From contig JAQSEB010000132.1 in the NCBI GenBank assembly GCA_030063045.1, forward strand, positions 806,001-870,000: 64,000 nt of DNA, in the 5' to 3' direction. Within the stretch, counting starts at the first letter, position 1; every line of letters begins with the position of its first letter. This document shows positions 1-15,300 of this stretch, piece by piece. This DNA comes from Pratylenchus scribneri. Its lineage: Eukaryota > Nematoda > Chromadorea > Rhabditida > Pratylenchidae. The notes under the pieces are model-generated. The model did not search any database. It was not told the origin of the DNA and saw nothing but the letters and a program-made list of their open reading frames with translations. A program made the position numbers and the translations under genes.

Positions 1-338
1 TGTAGAGTTAAAATTAAGAATTTGATTGAATTAAATTACTATTAATATATCATTATGTTTATTCTTTTTGCAGACTTTTTTTCAAAATATTAACCAAAAA
101 TAGGCTAAAAACATAAATACAATTTTATTTTTGGCTTAATTTGGCCATTTTTGCTCATAATTTTTTTTGCCAATTTCCATTGAAATACATAAATTATTTC
201 ATCTGAACATTCATTCTAATTCAAAGGCTTTAAAAGAGTTACCAAATTTAAAGCAAATTTAATGTAAATAATCATTTAAAAAATTACTACTAAAAATTCA
301 GACTAAGTTAATTTTTTTTGATTTCCCCCCACACCAAC

Positions 339-3300
339 CAATGTAATGCCTCCGGCCACAGCCGCCTTCGTCCCAGTTTGCCATGTTTCCTTGTGTTCGC
401 CACCCGGTTCGCGCATATGCACATGGATATCAATTAAACCCGGCAGCCGAATTAGCGATTCATTGGAGAGGCAATCGAATTGTGGATTGATTGGAGGCAA
501 CTGGCAATTTGTCGGCGTAATCCTCAATTCCTTCAATGCTTGGATAAATAATTTGGCGCATTTGATGTCGGTCATCAACGGGATGCCATTATCAATTGCC
601 ATCCTCCGAGTTTTATATCCATGCGTTCTATATGCTGATATTTGATATGACCCGCTTTTACGTATTGGAAGATTAATCTGAAAAATTTATTAAATCAATT
701 AAAAATTCTATACATCCAATTTTTAAAAATTTAATTCAATTTTTAATCGTTTTCAACGGATTTTCTGGGTAAATTAATTTTAAATTTTTTTTCATAATTA
801 AATTGGTTGGGTTCTAAACCGGTTTGTGATAGTAAACGAAGTGCTAAATCGGAAAACTATAAATTTATACTTATATGTGGAAAAAAGTCGAAAATAAAAA
901 TGTTTTGGCTATTTATAACCTTCTAATTAAAATAAATAACTAAAGTTTAGTTTAAATTAAGGTTTTAGTTTAGACTAAATTATTTCAAATTTAATAAAGT
1001 TCAAAGAGATTAAATTTTGATTAGTCCAAAATTATGTTATAGAACAAAAATTCACAAGCAACTTGACTTAATTTCTAAAAGCTAGATCGAAAAAATTCTA
1101 GAGTAAATTTGTTTAAAAGCTATTTCAGGATTTTGGAATTGTTTTAATTCCAAATAAAACTAATGTCTCTAATTAAAAGATCCCCAAAAGTCTTACTTTG
1201 TGGAAAAATTCATAGAAAATTTTCAAAAAATAAATTGGACCAAAAAATTCAAATTTACCATAAAATCGATATTCTTTTTGGAGACAAATTCGGTGATTGT
1301 TGCATTCACGGTGGACATTTTTCCTTGTTGAAACATTTCGGAGCCATCCCCATTCCACACTGTTGCATCATCGAATGGCCAATCCAATTGGGTTATTTCA
1401 ATTCCATTGTGCGCATAGTAATCCGTGGTGCCTTTGCTTCCATACAGTGAATATCCCAATTCACTCAACGTTTTGATATGGGGAAGCATTTCTTCTTTTG
1501 GCTTAAAAATATAAAAAATTAAATTTACTTATTTATTATGAATTTAATATATAATTTGCAAAAAAATACTGATAATATAGAAAAGACAAATAAAAAATTC
1601 CTGTTATGATTCAGCGATGTTTGACATAAAAATTAAACATTAAACTGAATTGATAGATATCTTAAAGTGATCATTGATTGATTATAAATTTACTTAGGTG
1701 TAATTAATGCGTAAAATAATATTGTACCAAAAACCTGCAGCTTTTTTAAACACGTTTAATACTGTTTATTTAGGTTTAAACCATAACAAATTATTATAAC
1801 ATTTGATGTTTCTATTCTAAGGAATCTAGGAAAATGTAAATTTGATATTTATATTTGTATCTAAAAGCCAAATTTCGGAATCTCTATAAATTGTTTTTTC
1901 AGATCATTTATTGGCACATTTTTCAGCATTTTCAGTATGTTTATCATTGTGAAATTTTATGTTGAAAAATCAATATAATTTGGTGCAATAAAACATGGCC
2001 ATAGGAATGATTAAGTTATATATGTCACGGCCAATTTGGGGAATTGGCCAATTTCGGGAATCTCGGCTTCTAGGCAACGTACAGACTCGAGAGTGGGCTC
2101 ATTCGACTCGCCATGGTCGATTTATTGTATGAAATTTCAATTTCAGACTGAATTAGGGGCTAGGGTTAGGGTTAGGGCTATGGTTCAGGGCGGCATGGGT
2201 TTTAGGGGTTTGGGGCTAGGGTTAGGGACTAAGGTTAGGGTTTAGGAGTCTGTAATTGAAATTTCATATAGTAAATCGAACATGCCGAATCGAATGAGCC
2301 TACTCTCGAGTCTGTACGACACCTAGAAGCCGAGATTCCCCAAATTGGCCAACTTGATAAACTGGCCATTCCCGGGAATGGCCAGTTTTTCGCCCGGCCT
2401 TTCCCAGGAATGGCCAATTTCCCCAAATCGGCTGCAACATATATATAGCTTCAATATATGGCTAATAAATTTGAGCTAAACTTGAATTTTCCCAAATTAA
2501 ATAGACCCAAAAATGTTGATTTTTCAACATCAAAATTCAGATATTATTAAACAGATTATATCATCCAAAAATTCCCCTCTTACATAAACACCACCAATGG
2601 AGAGGAATATTGCTCGTTTGGGCAGCTGGAATCCGGTGGAAAGAAGTCCCTTCAAATATGCCTCCTGGCGATTCCGTCCAAAACATCCCACTTCGCCGGT
2701 ACTCAACATTTCAACGCCCATCAGCACTTCGGCACCGGCCAAACGGGAGAATGAGAATTGTGGAACCTTTTGTGAATTCATTATTTAATTAATTTTGATA
2801 AAAAATAAATTTTATTTTATTAAATTTTAAGTGAAAAATTGAAAAGCACCTTTAGACTATAAAAAAATAATTAGATAATTGGGGAGAAGAAAATTTAGTA
2901 ATAAAACTGCTCTATTAATTTGTATGGCATTTTATTGCTTATAAATTTTGTCATAAAATGATATTCAAAATTCGTCGATTATATTTTGATTTAGCCAAAA
3001 TTCCATCAAAAAATTATTGCTTAATAAGATTGGGTTTTTGGTCATTTTTGGCGATTAACTAGATAAATATCAAATATTGTGCCAATTCATTTTGACATCA
3101 ATTTTAGCTATTTCCATACTCAGCAAAATGCTATATAAAAGCCTTTATGTTTATTCTAACAAGGAAAAATTGGCGTAAATTTTTGTTGAATTTCCAAATT
3201 TCAAATATCACCTTGTTCTTTTCAATTTTTTTAAAATTTTATGTTAGTAAAAAAACATACCTTTACGCCAATTTTTGTTGGTTTTGTTGGTGGCACATGT

Positions 3301-6300
3301 GTTTGCAAAAATTGTTCAGGGCTGCCCTTGAAGAGCATTGCTTTTGTGGCTAATTCAACAAAGTCGTAATCCAAAGTTTTGCTGACGAATGGAAAACTGC
3401 GAGACACTCTGAAAATTTTATTTAAATATTTTCATTTTAAATGGTGGTCCGACAATTCGTCAGTGAGACAATTCGGCAGTGCGACAATTCGGCAGTGCGA
3501 CAATTCGGCAGTGATTTTTTTTTCTAAAAAAATATGTATTTAGGGACAATCGATGATGGGGAATCCGAATATGATATTGGTTTTCTAATAAAATAATTTT
3601 TTAAACCGTTTTCGGTTTACAAACCGGTTTGAAAAATTTGAACTTTAATATTTTGGGTCATATTATATACCAATCGACGCGTCTTGACGAGCTGATCGCG
3701 AATCTGCCATTGTTTTCGCATAAAACCTAAAAATAAAAAAGTTATGACCATTTAAGTCATGAAGTAAGCACTTTATGCAAATTTAAGGCCATAACTTTTT
3801 TATTTTTAGGTTTTATGCGAAAACAATGGCAGATTCGCGATCAGCTCGTCAAGACGCGTCGATTGGTATATAATATGACCCAAAATATTAAAGTTCAAAT
3901 TTTTCAAACCGGTTTGTAAACCGAAAACGGTTTAAAAAATTATTTTATTAGAAAACCAATATCATATTCGGATTCCCCATCATCGATTGTCCCTAAATAC
4001 ATATTTTTTTAGAAAAAAAAATCACTGCCGAATTGTCGCACTGCCGAATTGTCGCACTGACGAATTGTCATGGAACCTTTTAAAAAAAAAAGCCGACCTT
4101 AAATTGCATTCAATTACAAATAAATTGTCATTTTTGGCAATCAATTGCAAATTGAATGGTCCGGTGACGGCAAAAGCATGGGCAATTTTGTGTGCAATTT
4201 CACTAATTTTGGCAATTGTTGCCGCAGTCAAATCTTGCGGTGGTGTCACCAAAGTTGCATCGCCCGAATGAACACCTATGAATATGAAATAAAAATGAAT
4301 ATGAAAAAATTCTCAATTTTTAACAAGTAAATTTTTATTGTAAATTTATTAATATCTTAATAAATAAAATTAATTGCATTTTTATTAAAAATTTCGCAAT
4401 TTTAAATTGTAAAGTTTTATATTTAATTGGGTCTTCTAATCATCATTTAAAATTAAATCGTTATAGATCATTTAAATTGATTAAAAAAAACTTATTTTAA
4501 AAATAGCTTGTGATTAATATTAAAATTGATTAATTTTTCGGAATTATCCAATTTCTTAGTTAAAAATCTTGGAAATTTCGGATTATAATTATTCTATCTA
4601 ACAAGTAGAATTTATTAATTTTAAAAATTTATGGGCCCATAAAATGGCAAAAAATATTAAATCAAAACCGGTTTTAGTTAAACACTAGTTCATCATTTTG
4701 AGCCAAGCTCAAATTGGTATAAAATTTCATAAAATATAAGTCAGTGTTTACCAATAGGCTTTAGTCTAAATTCAATTCACATTCATCAGTAACTTCGGAA
4801 TTAACGAATTTTTATAATACATCCAAAAAATAAATTATAAAAAATTGAGGAGATTACCAGCATTCTCAACATGTTCGGAAATGGCTTTTTCCAGCACTTT
4901 TCCCCCAATGCAAACAACATCCACGTCAATTTCCTTGGCATCCTCAATGAATTGGGAAACAACCACCGGCTTATCCTTTGCAATGAATTTGGCCTGAAGG
5001 GATTTTTTTGAATTAGTATTATTTATTAGATATTATTTATTTTACCTTTTTTAAATATTCCCTCAGGTCCCGCTCATTGTGTGCCACTTTCATTGCTGCT
5101 CCGGACAGTACATAACTGGGCCGAATCAGGCATGGATATCCAACATGTTTACAAAAGTCGATTGCTTCCTCTTCCGATGCCGCATTCCTCCATTGGGGCT
5201 GGGAAATCTTTAAAAAAAACATTTAAAATTGGACAAAATGCACAACAAACGAACATTCAATTTATCCAATTGACGACTAAATTTGTAACGATCCTCGGCC
5301 TCATCAATGCTTATTGGTGATGTGCCAAATACTCTATTAAAAAAATAGAAATTTAAATCTTAAATATGAATTAATTTTTGGAAATATTTTTGTTTGAAAA
5401 TATACCAAATAAATTTCAAGATAAAAATTTTCTTTTAATAATTTTGGTTTCTAGGGATAAAAATAAATTAATTTTATTCATATTTTGCCATCATGGTATT
5501 GTTCTTTTGGTAAATTCGCCATTTTTACTAAGATTGCAATTTTAATCCTTTTTTTTATCTAGGAAATATTCTAAAATTTCATTTTTTTTTGCATTATTCG
5601 TTCTTATGATCATATTTTTGTTGACAAATTTATATTTTTAAATTCCATTAAAAGACAAACTTGATTGGAACAGTCAGCGAAGGTGAATCCAATGCAAGGG
5701 CAATGTTGTTGGCTGCTTGACCGCCAAAGGCAAGGATTGCGCCCAATGGCATTTCCAACTCATAAATGGTTGAGACAACCTCCAAAGAAATTTCTTCAAA
5801 ATAGAGTCGATTGCAAATGTCATAGTCGGTGGAGACAGTTTCCGGATTGCAATTGATCATGATTGTTTTGTAGCCCAATTTGTCCAGTGTTTGGACGCAT
5901 CTGACGGCGCAGGCATCAAATTCCACAGAGGAGCCAATACGGTAGACGCCGGAGCCAAGCACCATCACTGCCTTCTCCTGTGATTAAATGGATTAAAAAA
6001 ATAATTTTAAATTTAAAAATTTTCTGATTTAAAATTTCACAGATTTTTAAATAGCCAATTTTTTCAATTTTTTTAAAAAACATTTTTCTATGAGAGCTCC
6101 AAGAAAATGCTATGGTAAGCTTTATTTTATAGTCGAAACAGCTTTCTTTCTCTAAATTAAACTTTAATTAGAAAGTTTAAGTATCATTGATTGAGTAGCT
6201 TAGTTCATATTTTGACCACAGCTCAACAATGCCTTTTGCATTTTTTAAACCTAATATAATTAATTTATAAAATAAGCGGTTTTTCCCTAATTTTGGTTTA

Positions 6301-9300
6301 TTATGCTCAAAGGCAATCGTATAATTAGAATAAGTGAATTTATAGAGGACAATTTGGACTTTCCATTGATATGTAATTTTCCAGTTCTTTAATTAAGGTA
6401 GACATGTAAAAATATTAGCATGGATTCTTAAATGGCTATGCTGAAATGACTTCCAAATATATATCTATTATATTAAATATTATTAAATAAATAAATATGT
6501 ATATATATTAAAAATAATCATTTCTATATTTAATTAATGAAATAATATTATTAAAATAAATTCACGCACCTGTTGCCCATTGAATTGAACATCATGTTCT
6601 TGGCCATTGTAGGTCAAATAGAGGTAGTTGGTTGAGGCCGGCCATTCACCTGCCACAGTGTCAATTTGCTTCACAAATGGCACAATTCCATGGAGACGGC
6701 GCCATTCTCGGATATTTCGCTCTGTGCTTCCAATCAGCCGTGCAATTTGTGCATCCGAAAAGCCAATTTGCTTTGCCTCTTTGATCATTTCGACACAATT
6801 ATCCATCTCTCTTTGATTTCTATTGGCCAATGTCAAATCCAAAATATTTTGATGCGATTTCTCGATCCGGTTGTACATGCTAATAATGGAGCACATTCTG
6901 GCCAAAAACCATCGATCAATTCCGGTCACTCTGTATATAATAATAAAAGTAATAAGCCTAATTTAATTATTTTATAGTCTTTAAATTGAGTATTTTATTT
7001 TGCTTTAAAAAATTAGAATCAAAATGAGATAATTGATAAAATAATTAATATGGCAAAATAATATTTAAGGCCATATATAATTCAACCATAAATGAGTGTA
7101 ACAAATATGATAGATGCCCATGGAAAAGGATTAGGACAGTATTTTGGACATATTTTGGTATTTCAAAAAATTTGAAATTTCAGAGATATGAAATTTCTGA
7201 ATTCAATGTTTTTTACTGTATAAAAACTTTAAAAAAAATCTCGGAAAACGATCTTACAGGAGTCTCCATCTTGAAAAATTTTACGAATTTCAAGTTTTTT
7301 TTTAAATTTTATATAAATTTAATTTTTGAATAATAGGAAAAAATGTAAAATGCCCACTTGTGCACTGTTTCGGCCAATCTATTCAACATGTATGGCTGTG
7401 ATGTACCATCATTTCCTCCATTTTCGGCGCGGTTCTTCTCTTCGGCCACCAATTCCTCCTCTGCCTGTAAATGGGCCCATCCATCCTCTTCGCTTTCTCC
7501 ATTATTAGCATTGTTGCTTCTGCTGCTACTTCCTCTTCCACTGTTCTCATCGCCATAGCGAAGGAAGCGGGCAATGGCGAACATTCGTTTGTCGGTTGGC
7601 TGCTCCAAATCCTATGATGATGAAAAATTAATTTAAATTTCCCTTTTGTAATTAATTCATAAAATTTTAAAATATTTTTAATTGAAAAAAAAAGTAATTC
7701 TTGCCTCCTTGGTCACTGGTCTGCTGAAAATGTCCGGTGAAAATCCCTCATGGCTGTCATTTGCCATTCGAAGTGCTTTTTGTAATGCTTCCTCAAATGT
7801 TCGGCCAATGCCCATTGCTTCGCCAACGGATTTCATTGAGCTGCCAATTTTTGTGCTGACCCGACTGAATTTGTTCAAATCCCAACGTGGCACTTTCACA
7901 ACGCAATAATCCAAGGATGGCTCAAAACAAGCTATGCTCAAACCGCCGGTGACCTCAAATTAAAAAAAATATAAAAAAATTAAAATATATCTTTTTGTTA
8001 GAAAAATTATTCTCTGTTTTATTTAAAAAATTGATTTTTATTTTTTAAATTTTAAATTTAATTTACCATATTTTTCAGTTCTGCCAACGATGCGCCAAGT
8101 GCCAATTTTGCTGCCACAAATGCCAAAGGATAGCCGGTAGCTTTGCTTGCCTATAAAATAGATTAAATAAAAATGATAAATAATTTTTTACCAATGCTGA
8201 AGATCGCGACAAACGAGCATTCACTTCGATGATGTAATACTTAAAATTTAAAAATTATGAATAAATACTTTTTAATTAAAGCTTTTCAGTTTTCAAGCAA
8301 TTTAACAAATTTAAATTTAGAAAAAATTAAAGCAAAAAATTTTCTACCCAATTAGCTTTTCGAGGCTATAAAATTTGGCCTATTCTTCATTTTTGTTATC
8401 TATTCAAAACAGTAGGTTAACCATAATCATAATCCTTAAAGCCTAATCTAAATTTTTAATTTATTTTTTGCGTCAAAATAAATTGTTCTAAATTTATTTT
8501 GTCAATTTAATTTTTTCTATTTTTTTATTTAGTCAATTTGTTTTTTAAAAAAAATCATTTCTTCTCTTATCTAAATTTTCTATTTCTCTCCAATCTTCAT
8601 ATCCAATTAATTTTAGTATTTAATTTTGGCCAAAGTCTCCATCTTCGACCAAATTATATGGCAACCTTTAAATATTTTTTTTGACAAATTTTAATTCATT
8701 CTTAAAGAATTAATAATAATAATTAAAAATAATTGCCTCAAATTTCTCCGGATTCAATGCATATTGAATGTTGCATTCACCAACAATGCCAAAATGTCTA
8801 ATCACTCGCAACGCTGTTTTCCTCAGGCCAAAATATTCTTCGTTGTTCAGAGTTTGGGATGGGGCCACAACAACCTGATATGGAAGAAAAATATAGTATA
8901 AACTATAAAATTGCTTATTAGCATTTTTTAGGTTGTGGATACTTTCGAAAAAGACCTGTGGTTGTTCTTCCTTTTGGTTTTAGCCTTGGGAAATGGGAAT
9001 CAATCAATGTGGGAAAGCTATATGCTATTTAAGATTATAAGAATCCTAAAATTCCTCTGCTTTTCTAATTTTTGAGGCTATTCCTCTAACTTTAAATGTT
9101 CGGTTTTATTTTTTTGCATTCAAAGATCTATAAAGTTAATAATTAATAAAATTTAATAAAGAGAAAATTATAGATAAGACTTTGAGCTTTCCATTGGTAT
9201 ATACTATATATTGCTCTCCGTTTTAAGTTATTCTATTTTTTATATTTAATAATTTTGATTTTTAAATCAAAAATTTAAATAGTTTGATTATTGATTTGAC

Positions 9301-12300
9301 CGATTCTCCAGTGTGAATGCCAACCGGGTCAATGTTTTCCATATTACAAACAGTGATGCAATTGTCATAGGCATCGCGCACAACTTCGTATTCAATCTAA
9401 TGAAATGAATAAATAAAGAATATTAATTAAGAAGTTATATTATTTTATTACAATATTAATTTTTTTTTATTTTTAAATTTTTGAATGTGACACTTTTGAA
9501 ATAAATATTAATTTTGACAATTTTTAAAATTTCCCTCTAACTTCTTTCCATCCTCGAACACTTTTATCAATCAGAATTTGTTCAGAATGTGCCAACGCTT
9601 GTGTGACTATTTCTCTCAATTCAGCTTTTGTGTTCGCAAATCCGGAACCGAGGCCACCAAGCGCAAATGCGGCTCGTACAAGAACCGGATATCCAATCTA
9701 AATAATTTTTATATTATGAAAATATTTAAAAAATTTACAAATATTTTAAAAAACAAAAAAATAAAAAAAATAATAAGGTATGAATATCTTAAAAAATTTT
9801 AAAAATATAAAAATTAATAAAATCAATAAAATATTAAATTTTTAATAAAATTTTGTGGATCTTAATTTGAAAAAAAATAAAAAAAATTTAAAATAATATT
9901 TTTGAAATCTATTCAAAAAAAATAATATTATTTTTCTCAATAAAAATTTTAATAAAAGTTTTTATTAAATTAATTAAAAAAAATTAATGATAAAAAAACC
10001 TCTTCAGCGGCTTGCTCCGCTTCCTCCAATGTGGTTGCCGCCTTGCTTGGTGCCACTCGTTCACCAATCTTTTCCAGCTCAATCCGAAACATGTCCCTGT
10101 CTTCGGTGCGCAAAATTGCCTATTAAAGAAAAAAAATTTATTTAATAAATATTTTAATTTTTCCTAACATCCATTGGAGTGCCTAAAACATGGCATTTGA
10201 ACTTGTCGAAAATGCCCTTTTTATGCAAGGCCAATGCACAATTCAGCGCAGTTTGACCACCAAATGTGCAAAGAATGCCGGTGGGCCGTTCCTTTTCAAT
10301 GATCTGTTAAAATTGTGTTATAAAATTCGTCAAAATAATAAAATTCTAAAAGTAAATAGATTTAATAAATGATTTATATTTTTTATCAAGCAGATAATTC
10401 CATATAAAGTAAACCTCAGTAATTGTTTCTTCAGTGATTGGCAAAAAGTACACACGATCAGCAAATCCCTTTGTTGTTTGGACTGTAGCAACATTGGCAT
10501 TCTATGTATATAAAATAAAGCATATAATGAAGAAGAGAAATTAATTAAATTGGGAAAATATTTTTTGCCACTAAAAATATTTTTTTACCACTAAAACAAT
10601 TTTTGAATTCTAGTAAACAAAACTTATACTGTTATGTAGATCTCGTCAAGATGCATCGAAAGGTATTATTTTATCAAGTTTTGGCACAATAAAGATAAAA
10701 AAAAATTGGAAAAACGGTTTAAATGCTTTAACACTTCATTTTAAAATTATTTATTTCTATCTTGATGAAATTTTTTAGAAAATTTTTTGAATATAAAATC
10801 ATTTTTGAAGACAGTAAATAAAGTGGGACGTGATATGGTAACTGGTAAATATTCCTGATTATAAAATAACTTTAAAAATTGTAATAGAATTTCATTTGTC
10901 AAAAAATAGCAAAATGTTTAGGCCAATGTTAGATTTGACCGAGTTATGGGCAAAATTGACCAAAACATATTTTAGTTTAACAAAGAGATTTTGAGAAAAA
11001 TAAATTTTGATATCAAATCCTATTAAATTTAACGCAGCAGTTTTACCACAATTCATACAAGACCGATTATTGAATAATTTAAATTCTTTCCACTTACCAC
11101 CAACACAATTTTGATTCCCATATCTTTGAGTGCCTTGATGGCCTGCGCCCCTGAATAATCAAATTCACCAGCTTGACCAATGGAAAGACCACCACTGCCA
11201 AGAATCAATATTTTCGATTGTTTCCCGATGGATACTCTGAAAAAATTAAAATATGAAAATTAAAAAAATTATGGTAAAAAATAGTTCAATGAAATTTAAA
11301 CATTAAATTAAATTTTCAACTATAAATTAGCGTTCAACAAATTTTTAGTAAAATTTTTGCTTCTGATTGAGATGATTAGAGAAGTTATGACGGAAAAATG
11401 ACAAAAATTTAAGACCAATAATGTGGTAAAATAGGCGACAGACAAGCATTTTTTGTTTTTAGATATACATTCTGACTAATATGTTTTTCAATCATTTTTA
11501 AAATGATCTAATGAAAGATATATAAATTTTTTACTCATAAATTGAAAGATGAGATATTAGCCGATGGGAAAAATTTGGGTGATTCTTTTTGGGACATGAA
11601 AAATTTAATAGAAATGATTTGTAAAATAATTTAAAGCATAATCTTAATCTGATTGAAAAATACTAAAATAAGTCTTAAAATTTTAAATATTTTAATTCAG
11701 AAATCTAATTCTCACCGATAATCGCTGCTGCTTCTGAATGCAAATTCTTTTTTGATTTCTTCACGCAAATTGATTGTGTCGCCCGATTTGCTTCTCTTCA
11801 TAGCCATCGTGAAAATGTCGAAAAGCCATTCCATGTCAGTTGGCCCCGGGGCATGCTCAGGATGGAATTGAACACTTAATTTAAAAAAATACAATAGTTA
11901 ATTTATCGAAAATATTGGAATTTTAAAGGAGCCATTATTAAAATCGGAATTCTAGCTATCCTTTGGGATTGAAATTTGGAATACATTTTTTCATATTTTT
12001 TAAATCATGTGATAAGCATGAGCTCGAAAAATTCAAAAATAAATTTTTTTATTATCAATTTTTTCAAAATTTTTTTAAACATTTTTTTTTTAAATTTTAC
12101 CAAACAATTTGAATTGATACCTTTTTCCAATCACTTATATTTATGTACTTTTTTAGTTAGTTTTTCTATATTAATTAATAATAATAATTATACCTAAAAA
12201 TGGGCAAGCTCGAATGGACAACGCCCTCATTTGAATGGTCATTAGCATTGTGGAATAATTCGGTCCATTCTTGGCCATTTAATGTGTTCGCCTCAACTGC

Positions 12301-15300
12301 ATAACCATGGTTTCTACAAAGTTTTTAAATATTTTCTAGTGTAAAGAAACATTTGAAAATAATTTCAAATTTTAATAAATATAGAAACAATTACATACAT
12401 TTTAACAAAAAAATTTTATGTAGAAATAAAGGCATCTAAAGTAATTTAATTTTACCATAAATTAATGATTAGGTTTGGCATTTTAGACTAAATTTTGCTG
12501 GATATTTTAAAATTGGAACCAGCCAGCTATTGCTAATTTTTATTTCGTCAAAAATGGCAATTTTCATCATGAAAAAGTTTTAGATAAATTCAATGATTTT
12601 AAGTGTAACAAATTAATTTTTGAATGCAAAATATTACATGATTCTAAAAAATTTGCATTTTAAAATCATAAATTCGCTCTATAATTTCAAATAAAATATT
12701 ATATTCATAAAAACCAACTGGGCCGTCATGACACAGCGTCCGGTATCCATATGGATGACGGGCAAATTGTGACCACGATTGCCAAATCTGTAAATGTGGA
12801 ATTTTTTAGTCAGTGGGCATGTTAATCAAATTCCTTATTCCATTTTGAGTGGATTTTGTAAAATTAAGACTGAATAATAATAGCTTAAAACTTCCAGATT
12901 CTCAAAAAATTCTTTGCACAATAAGTGCGCTTGGTACTTTCCCATTATCGGGGGGACCAAGTCATTATCGGGGGGACCGGGTCATTATCGGGGGGACCGG
13001 GTCAAAATCGGGGGGACCGAGTCAATATCTGGGGGACGGGACAATATCGGGGTAGAATGGTTAAGAAGGAAAAGATAATGAGAAGGATGATGAAGAAGAA
13101 GAAGAAGATGATGATGAAGAAAAAGATGATGATGAAGAAGAAGATGAAGAAAATGAAGATGATGATGATGAAGATGAAGAAAATGAAGAATCTTCATCAT
13201 CTTCCTAATCATCCTTTATAAATATTATAGATCTTGCCCACCCGTCCCCCCGATATTGACCCGCTCCCCCCGATTTTGACCCGGTCCCCCCGATAATGAC
13301 TTGGTCCCCCCGATAATGGGAAAGTACCGTGCGCTTAAACTACCTTTTAATTTTTTAAAAGAAATTTCAGTAATTATCTTTAAAAAAATTAAAAAATAAA
13401 TTGAAAAAAAAAATAGCGAATCTCCTAGAACCGAAATCTTTTGAATTTTTCAATTTTTCAGCAATTTTTAAAACTCCTTCACTTCAATTTTAATGTTTTG
13501 GCGCCGGCAGCAAGTGACAATAATTGATGGCCCAAACAAATTCCAAAAATGGGGAATTGTTTCTCTCGTGGTTGTGCTATCATTGCTCTGAGCTGCTCAA
13601 TTGCAGTAGAGCACATTTTCGGATCGCCAGGCCCATTTGAGAGGAAAAGTCCGTCGCAATCTGAAAATAGAGAATATGGATGCATTCAGTTCAGAAACGA
13701 ATAAATATTAAAAGTTTTGCAAATTTTATACCATTTTATAGCTCACTGATTTGAGTGTTAATTTTTTTAACGAAAGAATTAGTGGACTTGATTGGATGAA
13801 AATTGGCAAAAGTTTTAATCAAAAAATGGTACATTAAGTTAAAATTCGGACATATTCTTTTTTTAGTGATATCTTTCTGATCCATTATGCTTTTAATTAA
13901 TTATTTGACATATAAATGCTCTAATATATACTGTATATGCTCTTTTAATTCCCCACTCTCTAATAATTCCCCACCCCTTAAAAAAATTTAAAAAAGAATC
14001 GTAATTAGAATGACTTTACTAATGTAAAGTAATTCGATGAGTTGAGCAGGAAATTCAATTTGGGTTTCTGATATATTGCCATCTTAATGCCAACCTCACT
14101 ATCAAAAATTAAAAAGGGAAAATGAACAAGGGGGTTTTTGATAAGAATATTTCAGCTTATTATAAAAATGGAAAAATACTTTAAATAATATGCAATAAAT
14201 AAGCTAGGTATTTGACATAAATTTTTCATAAAACATTTCCTTTAGTAAACCTTCAGTTTTTTAACGATAAAAATGATAAAATATCAAATATTCAAATCAA
14301 AATTTTCATTTAGTTAAACAAATTACCCATAAATTTTTGTTTTAAAATTTTTAAAATCATTTTTAACATGCCAATTTTCTTCATATTTGCCTAAAAATTG
14401 AGTTTTAATTACTAAAAAATCTAGCATGTAATGCATGGAAAAATAATTTCCAATCCTCGGGAAGATCGAAAAATAATTCCCCACTCTCCAATAATAATTC
14501 CCCACATTTTGGCGAGGTTGAAAAATAATTCCCATGTGGAATTAAAAGAGCATATACAGTAATGCTTGAAAGATTGCCACTATACTGGCCAATGCTCAAG
14601 ATTTATTTAGTTTGAAAAATAAATAATAAAATAAAATTACCTTGTGCAATTTCAATGATATTTTCCGTGTTGTGGGGCAATACCAGTCCACAGCATTTGC
14701 GCGCTTGCAAACATCGAAGTTGATTCCTCTTCATTCCGTTGTCAAGCACCAAAATGCGATAGGAAGCTTTGGTCTCGTCACCAAATGTCCAGGCTTTCTG
14801 AAAATAAATGGATTTTATTTTATTTGCTCTTTTTTGAAATAATTTCAAATTTTTATAAATAGTTAATTTGGCGTTAATCAAAATTTTTAAATTTGTCTAC
14901 AGTATTGGTCACATCAAGTTAGATTAAAATTTAACGTTACTTTAACTATCTAATCGAGTTTGAATTGAAATTGTAAAACAAGAGGTATCGTTAGCTGAAT
15001 TTTTTAATCAAAAATTCAAAATTTTCTTTTTATTTTAAATTAAACTGAACGCTTTTATTTTTAATTTTGTTTTAAATTTATTGGTTTTATCTACTGAATT
15101 TAAGAAAGGAAATGGATTTATTTAGTTTTCAATTTTGATGAAGTATGGTAAATAAAATATTAGCGCCATGCCTATGTTAATTTCCAATCAATGCCAGTGG
15201 CATGATTTATTTATATTACGGTATTTTTTAATAAAATTCCATTATTTTTCACTATTTATCAGTTATCACAATGCCTTTGATGGCATTTTATGAAAGAGGC

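Noticed and set aside
2155..2245. True telomere or chromosome end
   Set aside because: The TAGGG words are irregular, short, enclosed by inverted arms and lie inside a CAD intron.
12849..13221. Lys/Met-rich and His/Leu-rich open frames
   Set aside because: They translate the GAA/GAT simple repeat and the G-run arms of the hAT-like MITE.
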